From: Podochytrium sp. JEL0797
Lineage: Eukaryota; Chytridiomycota; Chytridiomycetes; Chytridiales; Chytriomycetaceae
NCBI GenBank assembly: GCA_027596195.1
Contig: JADGJG010000482.1
Location: 1 to 18,597, forward strand
Length of the DNA: 18,597 nucleotides
Reading direction: 5' to 3'
The translations under genes and the position numbers were made by a program. Below, piece by piece: positions 8,268 to 16,300 of this stretch (position 1 is its first letter; every line of letters begins with the position of its first letter). The notes beneath the pieces were generated by a model. That model did not search any database. It worked only from the letters and a program-made list of their open reading frames with translations, and was not told the origin of the DNA.

Positions 8268-10098
8268 CACCTGTTTACGACGACGTCTACAAACTGAATC
8301 GTGGTATGATGACCCTCCTTCCTCTTCCGATTCTTGAGCCCTGCGCGACTTCTGTCAAAACCGCCAACGATTCAGCTGTGTTGGTCGCGATTTTGCGCCA
8401 TATTATGGACCATCTTGATCATTCTTCCGAGCCGGAGTTGGTTCTCGGTCTAGATTCCGAATGGGAATATTCCAAGTGAGGGAAACTGAATGTGGTTCAG
8501 GTTGCAGCCAAGATTCCAGCTGGTGGTGCATTTCTCCTCGTGATTCTTGCCTCCCATTTTAACGCGTATTTTTCAGATTATCTCTTCGTCATTCACCTTG
8601 GTTCTGAGCTCCATGAGTTTCCGCCCGTTCTAAAGCGCCTCCCGGAGCATCCGCGCGTGAAGTCGCTGGCAGTTACATCCACAACGAAGTGAACCACTTG
8701 AAGGATGATTGGTGTGTTGTGATTCCTGTTCAAAGGTCGGTTGCTTTGAGTCGGTTGGTTAGGGAGCCGTGTCAGATGCGAGGAAAGGGTTGTATTATCT
8801 CTGTCCTTGGTGGTTCAGTTTTCTTGTCCGAAAACGGGGACAGACAGAAATTCTGAATGGTGTCGCAAGTAACTTATGCTGCAAGGGATGCTTGGGCAAG
8901 CTTGTTGGTATACTTGGAGCTGGTGAAGGGATCATTTGTGGGATTCTTTGGGATGGCTCTGGAGGACTTGTGCCCTGCTCTTTTTTTTCGGATGACCCTG
9001 CTCCTCGTCGCACAGACGCACACTCCATTGCAAGTGCCAATCAAGAGAAGATGGAGGATGCTGGTCTCTCTAGTACACCAAGCCCGGTTTCTTCTCTTCC
9101 AGAGGGCTCTCTATATTCTCGGATTTGTGGATGGTTTTTACGAATGGGTTCGCATCACTGAGTATGTTCCTTTCTCTCATGTCTACCGCTACGCCTTCGT
9201 TTGTGCCTTACGTGACGCGATATACGTGGAGAACGCCGAGGATGTGAAAGAAGTGAAAGCTGTTTGTGAACAACGGGGTACCATGGAGCAGCTGCTTGCT
9301 GAGAAGGTGGATTGGGTTCGCAGTCGCATCCGGCGACTCATTCCGTGCCCAGAAGAGCTTGTCTGCCGAATGAAAGCTGTCTTGCTTGAGTTCTCGAAGT
9401 CCAAGTACAACTACTGCTCTCGGAAAAAACACGCGCCGAGTTCAAGAGCTTGCTGAAACACGCCGAGAAGGGGTGCTTGTCAGACCCTCCCGGCATGAGC
9501 ATCTACTATCCTGTGAGAAAGGATCGTGAGGGTCTCACTGACTATCGCTGCATCAGGGGAACCAACCGCTTGGAATCATATCACCAGAAGCTCGAGATGC
9601 TGTTTGACAGTTGGTGTGCTTCCCCTGAGCTGGCGGCGTGCGGTTTGACAATCATTCGACACTGGACCAACATTGCCGCCAGCGAACGGAATCGGCCTGG
9701 CTTCCCATCCATTGGACAATGCGATATTATTACATAGATCGTATTCAAGAAACGTGGACCTCTTTGGCTGGGGAGAAGCTGATGCCTTGGTGGCCGACAC
9801 GCGCGATTGAGCTGCAGGGAATTCTAGAGTTTGGGTTCGTTCCGTCTCGTCCATTTGATGAGCAAAATTCTGTTCTATCCGAGGCGCTACGTTTTGGGTA
9901 CTCTTCCCTTCCCCTTTCTCCTTTCCTTCCTTTTCCCTTCCCTCTCCCTTCTTTTTCATATCAAAACAGACCATGATATAGGAGCAAAGAATTTCTCTTG
10001 AATATGGAACCTTCGCGGCATTAGACAAAACAACGCGCACGCCAGCATATGCGCCCTTGGCAGGGGTGGAGATGGTTTCCAAAAAAACAAGTCCATGA
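8268..10098 (+). pseudogene. Broken 3'-5' exonuclease (DEDD) plus transposase-like ORF
   Basis: Collinear protein segments lie in shifting frames. Exo I motif: VLGLDSEWE near 8441-8467. An in-frame TGA follows at 8477-8479. VIHLGSELHEFPPVLKRL lies at 8590-8640, after a likely intron ending TTTTTCAG at 8576. Exo II-like: YIHNEVNHLKDDW at 8673-8712, after a frameshift near 8660. Exo III: QVTYAARDAW at 8866-8895, typical of RNase D/WRN-like exonucleases. The long C-terminal region has FVDGFYEWVRIT, ALRDAIYVENAEDV, WVRSRIRRLIPCPEEL, IRGTNRLESYHQKLEML and YYIDRIQETWTSLAGEK, with frameshifts at the A6 run near 9424 and near 9719 and an apparent pyrimidine-rich intron about 9899-9968. The end is near TGA 10096-10098. 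The 5' end is cut by the duplication boundary. It resembles multicopy fungal ORFs; mobility is inferred. Confidence 0.65.
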
Positions 10099-10154
10099 AT
10101 TGAAGGTCGATAACCTGCTTTAATAATACTGCTTTATGGGTACTGTTAAAATTA

Positions 10155-10160
10155 TTTATT
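10155..10160 (-). terminator. Polyadenylation signal overlapping the stop codon of the secreted-protein gene
   Basis: The minus strand reads GAAGAATAAATAAT. The TAA stop (10158-10156) lies inside AATAAA, so the 3' UTR must be very short, unless the distinct one-exon reading of the gene is used. Confidence 0.5.
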
Positions 10161-10762
10161 CTTCCACGTCCAGATCTGAATAATCGGCATTCTTGCAATC
10201 CTCCAAATCATCGAACCCAAACTCGTTTTCTTCATGCGCCACGCGTTTGAGATCCCGCACAACCGACGCCAACCGCACGCAAAACGACCGATTCGAAACA
10301 TCAAACTTGGCCTCCAATTGTCCCACATACTCTTTCTTGTACCACGGCAGCGCCCCCTCCACGAGTTCCCTGCGTATCAACTTGACAAGTTCAAACATGC
10401 GTTTCGAAACCGTGAGTTCGGAACATTCGTGGGCATTCGCGAGCCGCAGTTTCTGCGGTTTCGAAACGGGACATTCGGTTTCTGCAATCAGTCCCAGAAG
10501 CAGGGTGGCATCTGCCGTTGTGGTGCTCGTAGTAGTCATTGTCGTCTTCGTAACACTCGTAGCAACGCTTGTGGCAGTGGTGCTCACTCACATAAGAGTC
10601 GTTGTGGTCGTTTCCGTCGCTGTCCTGGCTGCCATCTGTGCCGTCGACGATCATGTCTTGACGCTTGGAGACAGAGACGGCTGACTGTCCACGAGATTGC
10701 ATGACTGGGGTCTCCAAGACGGAGAGGGCAGTGTAGGCAAGGAGGAGGGAATTGAGGTGCAT
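10156..10762 (-). CDS. Small secreted protein, two exons, possible alternative one-exon form
   Basis: Exon 1 (10762-10592) starts with a hydrophobic signal sequence (MHLNSLLLAYTALSVL). A dibasic KR at residues 33-34 before Gln suggests Kex2-type processing, and a D/N-rich stretch follows. It ends at a consensus donor GTGAGT (10591-10586). Exon 2 (10452-10156) starts after ACCGCAG and gives a helical, charged domain (KRMFELVKLIRRELVEG, RLASVVRDLKR) with an acidic end (SDLDVEE), for a total of 154 residues. If the 139-bp intron is retained, the frame stays open to 10391 and yields a 123-residue His/Cys-rich secreted protein (HHCHKRCYECYEDD). Both readings are plausible; the spliced one is favoured by its splice sites and the AATAAA at its stop. 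No known family was recognised. Confidence 0.6.
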
Positions 10763-11026
10763 GGTTTTGGCTGGTGGGGTTGTTGTGGCAGTGAATGGAG
10801 AGGGGAATCTCAGAATCCTGTCCTGGTTTTATCCTCTTCGCAGCAAGTGTGGGAGTGAGATAAGGGTCTCCAAATTTTATTTCACTATTTCGCGACCTCA
10901 GCTTCTCACCAGACGCGTCGCTTGGACCCCTTTCGTCCCCACTTCCCACCCCTTCTCAAAAAGGCATAAGAGTAGCCACTTTCTCGCGGCACTTCACTCT
11001 TCCACAGCCAACCAACACCTCAAACA
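10763..11026. promoter_or_regulatory. Shared divergent promoter region of two secreted-protein genes
   Basis: These 264 bp separate two ATGs pointing outwards, both starting signal-peptide proteins. A/T-rich words that could be TATA-like lie on each side: GCATAAGAG near 10964 for the plus gene, and GGATAAAACC on the minus strand near 10825-10835. A CT-rich stretch precedes the plus start. Coordinated expression of the pair is an inference from the arrangement alone. Confidence 0.4.
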
Positions 11027-11069
11027 ATGCAAATCATTCTCTGCCTCCCTCTCTTTCTCTTCACTCTCG

Positions 11070-11077
11070 CCCAAGCC
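11070..11077 (+). repeat. Left target-site duplication of the hAT element
   Basis: CCCAAGCC directly precedes the CAGGGATG terminus. It matches the right copy CCCAAGCT at seven of eight positions. Confidence 0.75.
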
Positions 11078-11967
11078 CAGGGATGGAAAAATCGGTTATA
11101 TCGCACACTTTTTTGTCGTTACAACGGCAGTAAAATCCCTTATGTTTTAACTCGTCACGATTTTACGTCGAAACCTTTTCCGTGTATTTTTTCAAAAACA
11201 ATTAAAAAAACAAACGATTCAGAAAAGACCCCAATTCTCCACTTCAAGTTCATCGTCTCCATCCTCCCCTTGATCTCCAGTCTGTAAATCCGCAACGCAG
11301 CGAAAGAGGGGCTCGTTCTGCTTGATGAACACCAGCTTCTTCACCTTCTCCTTCCCCAATCGGTTCCGCAATTTCGAATATATGAACCCAAACAAAGAAA
11401 AGTTCCGTTCCGAAGCAGCACTTGACGCAGCCATCGAGAAGACACGAATGGCAAGAATGGACAGGCAAGGGAATCGGCTGATGGCTTCCATCTCGTTCCA
11501 AAACTGGAAGGGTGAGATAGGTCTCTCCTTGATGCGCTTCCAGCGCCAACCCTCACCGCCATCCACACGCTTCTCAGCAGCAATCAACTCCATAAACTTC
11601 CCTAACTCATAAACCATCTGCTCCATCTCAGCAGTCGCTGGAAGCACATCCTTTTCCAGCTGATACTGGCGGATAATTTTCCACACCACGCCTGTCCGAC
11701 GCATTCATGAATCCACCGCGGTACAAGGGGTAGAGAAGGTCAAGATGGCAGGGAGAAATGACAGCATATTATTTTTGTTGAGTTACAAGCATGAAAAGGA
11801 AAAAAAGTGGGCAGGTTTGGTTGGAGCTTTGGGCGGAAATGGCCCCGATACAAAAAAACTCCGGTTATATAACCTCCACAAAAGTTAAAAAGCTAAATCG
11901 ATAAAATCGGCAATTTCGTTTGGTCGTTATAACGTAAAATCGTTAAGGACACTTTTTTGCATCCCTG
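11078..11967 (-). mobile_element. hAT-family DNA transposon, 890 bp, deleted copy
   Basis: The ends are inverted: CAGGGATGGAAAAAT on the left, and CAGGGATGCAAAAAA reading in from the right. They are flanked by an 8-bp duplication, the size made by hAT transposases. Subterminal sequence contains GATTTTACGT on both sides and a GGTTATATAACC palindrome at 11863-11874. The interior encodes only the C-terminal part of a transposase on the minus strand. At 890 bp, and lacking the BED finger and most of the catalytic core, it cannot be autonomous, but its ends look intact enough to be moved in trans. Confidence 0.85.
11219..11745 (-). pseudogene. hAT transposase, C-terminal dimerisation region
   Basis: The minus frame 11704-11219 contains RFPCLSILAIRVFSMAASSA followed by SERNFSLFGFIYSKLRNRLG and LVFIKQN, the standard hAT C-terminal block (Pro-x-Leu...Ser-Ala-x-x-Ser-Glu-Arg-x-Phe-Ser...Arg-Asn-x-Leu). 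Just upstream, LYPLYRGGFMNASDRRG (about 11745-11695) reads in another frame, so a frameshift separates the two parts. The N-terminal two thirds of a normal hAT transposase are absent. The acidic C-terminus (GDQGEDGDDELEVE) ends at 11219. Confidence 0.85.
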
Positions 11968-11975
11968 CCCAAGCT
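11968..11975 (+). repeat. Right target-site duplication of the hAT element
   Basis: CCCAAGCT directly follows the CATCCCTG terminus. The single difference from the left copy shows that the insertion is not brand new. Confidence 0.75.
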
Positions 11976-12582
11976 ACCACTGCCCAACACGCGCACAGAC
12001 AAGACCCACCACCCGCCGCTGACGATCCATGCACCGTGTTTGGCTCCTACCCCTGAAAGGCCAACAGCTTGTACCAGTGTTCGTACAAGGCGGATTTGAC
12101 GCTTGGGTATCGCTTCCTGTGGAACTGCGGCAGTGATGTTTGCACTGTTTCTCCCGCGTTTACTGGCTGTGCTCCGGGACCTCCGACGACTACCACTTCC
12201 TCTTCAACTCGTACTTCTACCTCGTCCATTGGCACAGGCACTTTGGCTGTCGGATCAACGCGTTTGTCCTCCATCTCCACGACAGCCACGACCAACTCCG
12301 CGACTTCCACCACAACAACGGGCCCCATCTGCCAATTTGGAGCGTGGAGATTCGTTGGAGAGACTCTCGAGCAGTGTGGGTACCTGGCTGGCGGCGTGTT
12401 GGATTGGAGATGGATTTCGCAGTGTCCCTTGAATCAGTTTTGCAACGCGAACGGGCCAAACGGGTTTGTGGGGTGCCAGTTGACTCCTCCGTAAGGGGGG
12501 TTTTTGGCAGCATGTATATTTGTATTTTCTTTTTCCTTTGCTGATGTTACCTTTTCTGCAACATGTGTGTTGTTATTGACCA

Positions 12583-12588
12583 AATAAA
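12583..12588 (+). terminator. Polyadenylation signal of the cysteine-module gene
   Basis: AATAAA lies 88 bases after the TAA at 12492-12494, facing the convergent MAPEG gene. Confidence 0.55.
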
Positions 12589-12633
12589 GATATTCTGTTT
12601 TTGAATGTGCGAAAATGAAGTAAATACTCGCTT

Positions 12634-12639
12634 TTTATT
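12634..12639 (-). terminator. Polyadenylation signal of the MAPEG gene
   Basis: TTTATT on the plus strand (AATAAA on the minus strand) lies 83 bases after the MAPEG stop. It is only about 45 bp from the opposing signal at 12583. Confidence 0.6.
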
Positions 12640-12722
12640 TAGATCGTACGAGGCCAAAGAGAGAAAACAAACAACATATCCCCACCCACGCTGCCGAAGG
12701 AGAGTTGTGCGCCTCCCCCCCT

Positions 12723-13484
12723 TCACCACACTGCCACCAACACCCTCACTGCCATTTCGATTCCAGCTCCCACCGCCACCAAATGGCTCAAGAACCTCCA
12801 CGGCTGCACACCCCACAGGTAACTCACCGTATGCGCAAACCTTCCCACCACAATCATGGCAAACAGTCTCCCCGATTCCTGGGCCGAAGGCGCGCACGCC
12901 AAAACGTAGAGGGCCGCGGTGATGAGGAGGAGTGGGGTGTTGGTCGCATCGTGGGCGAGACAGGCGTTCAAGCGCTGTAATTTAAATTAAAGGATGCTGG
13001 TTAAGAGGCGTGGGTAACTTTACAAGGGGAAAATAACGCGTGGCGGACGCCTTGGCGCCAGGGGCGAACGTACCGAAATCAGCTCGCGATTCTTTTCAGC
13101 CCTAGCCCTCTTTCTCTCCTCCGAGGCTTCCGTGACGGGTTTCTTGACTCCACCTCGAGTGCCCCGAATCTTGCGGTGCATCGAGGGCCAGAAACCACTT
13201 TATATGATGCGGGATCAGCAACAAAAGGATCTCAACAAAAGGGGGTGGACAAGACGCTTTACTCTTCAGCTGTGATGTATGTGTTGGTGGCCCCGCGCGT
13301 CGACGAGATGGAGAGATTCAACGCCGAGAACTTGAGCAGCAACAGGCTCGAGGAAATGGCTACAGAGGAGGGGTATGAACGAGCAGGGTGAAATCAGGGT
13401 GTCGTAGTTGATCCATATGCACATGTGCGTGTGTGTACCGAGATAACGGAACGCGGGGTCCGTGAGGCCGAGATTGACGGCCAT
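12723..13484 (-). CDS. MAPEG-family membrane protein (microsomal glutathione transferase-like)
   Basis: Four exons on the minus strand, 13484-13439, 13359-13263, 13197-13074 and 12974-12723, total 519 nt (172 residues) in one frame. Residues 1-15 (MAVNLGLTDPAFRYL) lead into a first membrane helix (SSSLLLLKFSALNLSI). A basic loop follows, then the MAPEG-like RLNACLAHDATNTPLLL segment, a helix with GRFAHTVSYLWGVQPWRF (the AxxxHTxxY...QPxR signature of the superfamily) and a last helix. MAPEG proteins are ER/outer-membrane trimers acting on glutathione conjugates, hydroperoxides or eicosanoids; the exact substrate here is not predictable. The length is close to the usual 150-160. The exon 3 acceptor (ATAAAG) is weak, so the 13197 boundary is the least certain. 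Confidence 0.8.
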
Positions 13485-13757
13485 TCTTCGGAAGGGAGAT
13501 CTTGGGCAAAGCTTTTTCCCGGTTTTCGTTCGAGAGATTTTCGGAGCCTTTGCAGGCTGACGTCAGCCAACGAACTGAAGTTCCAAAGCAGATCGAGAGT
13601 GAATAGAAGGTTACGAGGGTGATACCACGGAAAATGAAAGTGGGAAAACGCGAAAACATCTTATGTAATAGGCCTAAAATATTAAATTTAAAAATAAAAA
13701 AAAAGTAAACTAGGTGGTAACACAAGTTGAAAACAAAGAACCGCGTTCTGGCTCATA

Positions 13758-13763
13758 TTTATT
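13758..13763 (-). terminator. Polyadenylation signal of RPL4
   Basis: TTTATT on the plus strand (AATAAA on the minus strand) lies about 72 bases beyond the RPL4 stop at 13835-13837. Confidence 0.6.
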
Positions 13764-13834
13764 TCCAAAAACAAGCATGGAGTAAACAATGAGAGAGAGA
13801 ATCAAATCCCCCGCCTTTCATTCACCACCACCAC

Positions 13835-15343
13835 TTAAAGGTCCTCAGAAAGGAGAGTCTTGATGTAAGCAGCGTTCTTCTTGTGCTTGCGGGGGATGGC
13901 CTTTCCAGCCGCACGTCCCAAAATCTCGGCACGACGGAGAGTCTGAGCGTACGGGTTCAAACGCACCATAACTCCCATGTTCTTGAGGGGGTTCTTGCGC
14001 TGAGTGAAGGGGCGCTTGGTCTCCTTGTTTCCAGCGGGGCGGACAACGGCCTGGACTTCCTCAGAGTTGATCAAACGGGGCAAGTCAGCGTTGGAGAGGA
14101 CAGAGCCGGGGAGCTTGTATCCCTTCTTCTGGGCAGACGCGGTGGTCTTGGTTCCCCAGATGGAGTCCAAACGCTCGAAAGCTGGGCGGGTCCAGATGAC
14201 GAAACGTCCAACGTGACCACCGGGGGCCAACTGGAGGAGGTTCAAGGCCGAGACGGGCACGAGCTCGACACCGGGGATGTTGCGGAAGGCCTTGCAGATT
14301 CCGTTGTCCTCGTTGTAGACAACGAGGGGTCCACGACGCTGACGGTGACGACGGTTTCTGAGCTTTCCCTTTCCGGCGCGGATCGTCTTGGAGTTGACCA
14401 CCTTCTCAATGTCAGAGTAGGCGTTGATGGCCTTCAAGAGAGCGATGGCTTCCTTGACCTTGGTGATGGACTCGACGGCAGTGTCGATAACGAGGGGGAC
14501 CTCGTTGATCTGCTCAATCTTGTGTCCACGGGCAAGCACCAACGAGGGGAGAGCGGTAGCGGCAACAGCGGAGGCGGTCGCGAAACGCTTCTGGTTCACG
14601 TTGGTCTTGACGTGCCACTTTCTCCAGGTCTTGGTGGGCGCGAACATACGTCCTCCACGACACATGTTTCCGAAGGCGGCCTGACCGGCACGCGAGGTTC
14701 CGGTTCCGGAGACACGGGGGATACGCGCAACGGCACGACCAGTTCCCCAGGAGACGGCGGAGGTCTGGTGACCAGCCTCGACGTTCACGGAGTAAGCCTG
14801 ACGCTTGTTCTTGGCCATGTTGGTGTGGACAAAGTTGATGATGTCAGAACGGATGGGGGCCGTGAAGACAGCGGGGAGGGGAGCTGTGCGGGGGATCAGG
14901 AGTTAGTATGGGCGGATTTGATCAGGAGGGGGGAATCGAGCAAGGGCACGTACTGGTAGCAACAACGGTGTTGTCACCGGAGTTGGAGAAGATGGAAACA
15001 ACTGGACGAGCGGCCTGAGGGAGAGGGTGTTGGTTAGTCACTGAGGTCGTGAGGTTGGATCGGATCCTTCCAGCCATCGCACCACGCCATCAACACATCA
15101 GCATCATCTGATCGCTGTCGCAAACGTATCCATAGGCGTCACAGTAGATGGCGATGGCTCCGGCGGTGGGGATGGATGGATGGCATGGCATGGCAGGCGA
15201 GATGTCGTTATTCACCATTTTTGATTGAAACTGAGGGACGGAAAAAATGGCCAAGTCCAACCCTGATCAACCCAGAGCGCAGTCCAAACGCGACCGGCGT
15301 GTACAAAAAAATACGGGAATACAGCTTTTTACCGGCTTACCAT
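13835..15343 (-). CDS. RPL4: 60S ribosomal protein L4 (uL4)
   Basis: The coding exons are 15343-15341 (ATG only), 15014-14954 and 14883-13835, giving 370 residues. The protein starts [14 protein letters not shown] and has [20 protein letters not shown], then the uL4 loop with [20 protein letters not shown] and [20 protein letters not shown], and the eukaryotic C-terminal part with [20 protein letters not shown]. uL4 binds 25S rRNA early in 60S assembly and its loop lines the exit tunnel. The start codon stands alone before the intron: ATG followed by GTAAGC at 15340, or by GTGAAT at 15215. Both give the same protein, and the former has the better donor. Codons end mostly in C or G, as expected of a highly expressed gene. 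The length and motifs are complete and the gene is almost certainly functional. Confidence 0.96.
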
Positions 15344-15457
15344 GTTTGATCGAACGCTTCGTCCCTTTCCTCGCAACCTCGAGAAAAAAACCAGCCGCGC
15401 ACCTCTCTCGCTCTGGCTCTCACAATCAAACACAAATTAAAAACAATCTTCATTAAA
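15344..15457 (-). promoter_or_regulatory. Probable RPL4 promoter and 5' leader
   Basis: The sequence upstream of ATG 15343 reads, on the minus strand, as purine-rich words (GAGAGCCAGAGCGAGAGAGG) followed by a T-run and GAGGAAAGGGACGAAGC. No TATA box is evident. This kind of low-complexity leader is common for ribosomal protein genes, but no defined factor site could be named. The 3' end of the possible neighbour gene is immediately upstream. Confidence 0.35.
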
Positions 15458-15463
15458 TTTATT
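15458..15463 (-). terminator. Possible polyadenylation signal of the small hypothetical gene
   Basis: TTTATT on the plus strand (AATAAA on the minus strand) lies about 92 bases after the stop at 15555. It supports a minus-strand transcript ending here. Confidence 0.35.
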
Positions 15464-15554
15464 TCGAAAGAAGTGGTAAAAGATGGCTCCAGAGAGTACA
15501 AATTTGTTGACAGGTGCGCTTCGGGTCATTCGCGTTCCGTTGATGATGGATGGC

Positions 15555-16009
15555 TCAGGGGAAATAACAACTAATGAGGTCCTTTTGAGGATCGAACGGG
15601 GATCTTAACGGCGATACGGGAAGGTGAATAGTCAAAAACTCAACTTCACTGGTGGCTTCGAAAGATTCCCTGTTGCACGGCGACACGGTTTCGGGGTCGA
15701 ACGCATCCGTATAGACACGTCGAGCTGTCGCTCGAGCCAATCCGCACAGGACATGTGAGACCCGTGCAGACTGCCGCGCCATCCAATCACCCCATCTCAA
15801 CTTTTTTTTTGGTTTGTCACGGGGAGGGGGAGAATCCAACCCTTTGACGATGTCCATAAGGAAGTCTTCTTCAAACAGCCTAAGACGAAGTTTTCCGACA
15901 CCCGCAAACGCGACGCAACAGCGACAAAAGAACGTGTCTGTTTCTCAAACTTCAAAGACTCCTTCAAGATGCTGTCCTTGATGGTTGAATGAGCTGGACG
16001 CAGATGCAT
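15555..16009 (-). CDS. Hypothetical small protein, uncertain gene model
   Basis: The clearest part is a 100-codon frame from ATG 15857 to 15555 (MDIVKGLDSPPPRDKPKKKL...). Its frame stays open upstream through LRLRLFEEDFL. A second frame upstream starts at ATG 16009 (MHLRPAHSTIKDSILKESLK). The two could be joined by a roughly 71-bp intron with a weak GTTTGA donor and a CGTCTTAG acceptor, giving a coherent protein, but this join is conjectural. An AATAAA about 92 bases after the stop favours transcription. An A9 run inside the frame could also hide a sequencing frameshift. No domain was recognised, and chance ORFs are not excluded. Confidence 0.3.
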
Positions 16010-16300
16010 CAGATTTTAACGGCTATCAATCGCATTTTACCAACTCATTAAAAATGCACCCTTTTCTCATCGGGGGCAGATTGAAAAAAGCGCTTTTCGG
16101 CGTCGGACGTCCGCAGAGGCATCGATTTTGCGGTGTACGACTTTTGCGAAGCATCTCGTCAGCTTCTTTGCTCAATCCGGGGCTTGCGCGTCCAATCTAA
16201 AATAGAAATTAAATGGTAAATGTACATGCATGCAATTTTTGACTAATTAGGGTTGCAAAAACCATTGGGTCCATTTCCTTTTAGAACTTCGAGCACCTGT
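16010..16300. other. Intergenic region without a supported gene
   Basis: Only short frames are present. On the minus strand an ATG near 16154 leads to a GTAAAA donor and a GTCCAG acceptor 47 bp later, but the joined frame stops after nine codons. The A/T-rich part (16200-16260) contains the palindrome TGCATGCA. Confidence 0.4.

Larger units (their letters stand above)
11027..12494 (+). pseudogene. Secreted protein with two cysteine modules and Ser/Thr linker, split by a hAT insertion
   Basis: The ATG at 11027 opens a signal peptide (MQIILCLPLFLFTLAQA) that stops after 17 codons at a transposon (11078-11967). The frame resumes exactly at 11976 once the element and one 8-bp target copy are set aside. 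A TGA at 12054-12056 also lies in frame. Downstream are LYQCSYKADL, FLWNCGSDVC and FTGCAPG, a linker rich in Thr/Ser (about 12180-12320), and a second unit CQFGAWRFVGETLEQC, WRWISQCPLNQFC, GFVGC. The two units align as one Cys module repeated twice, like the carbohydrate-binding modules attached by Ser/Thr linkers in fungal secreted proteins; the precise family was not identified. The stop is TAA 12492-12494. The insertion and the nonsense codon together indicate a dead gene. Confidence 0.75.

Noticed and set aside
12810..12835. A potential 24-nt intron (GTGAGT...GTGCAG) inside MAPEG exon 4.
   Set aside because: It is too short to splice, and its residues SYLWGVQP belong to the conserved family motif.
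13883..14959. A 358-codon open frame on the plus strand.
   Set aside because: It is exactly antisense to RPL4 and arises from the strong C/G third-position bias of that gene; it has no independent motif.
15015..15340. Possible box C/D snoRNA in the RPL4 intron (GATGATGC and CTGA words).
   Set aside because: The C box does not match RTGATGA, and no paired terminal stem with a D box at suitable spacing was found.
15690..15770. A GTTCGACCC word on the minus strand resembling a tRNA B box.
   Set aside because: No matching T-stem, acceptor stem or correctly spaced A box could be folded.
16010..16154. An upstream minus-strand exon starting MLRKSRTP with good splice sites.
   Set aside because: Joining it to the next acceptor leads to a stop after nine codons, and the phase does not fit the hypothetical gene.
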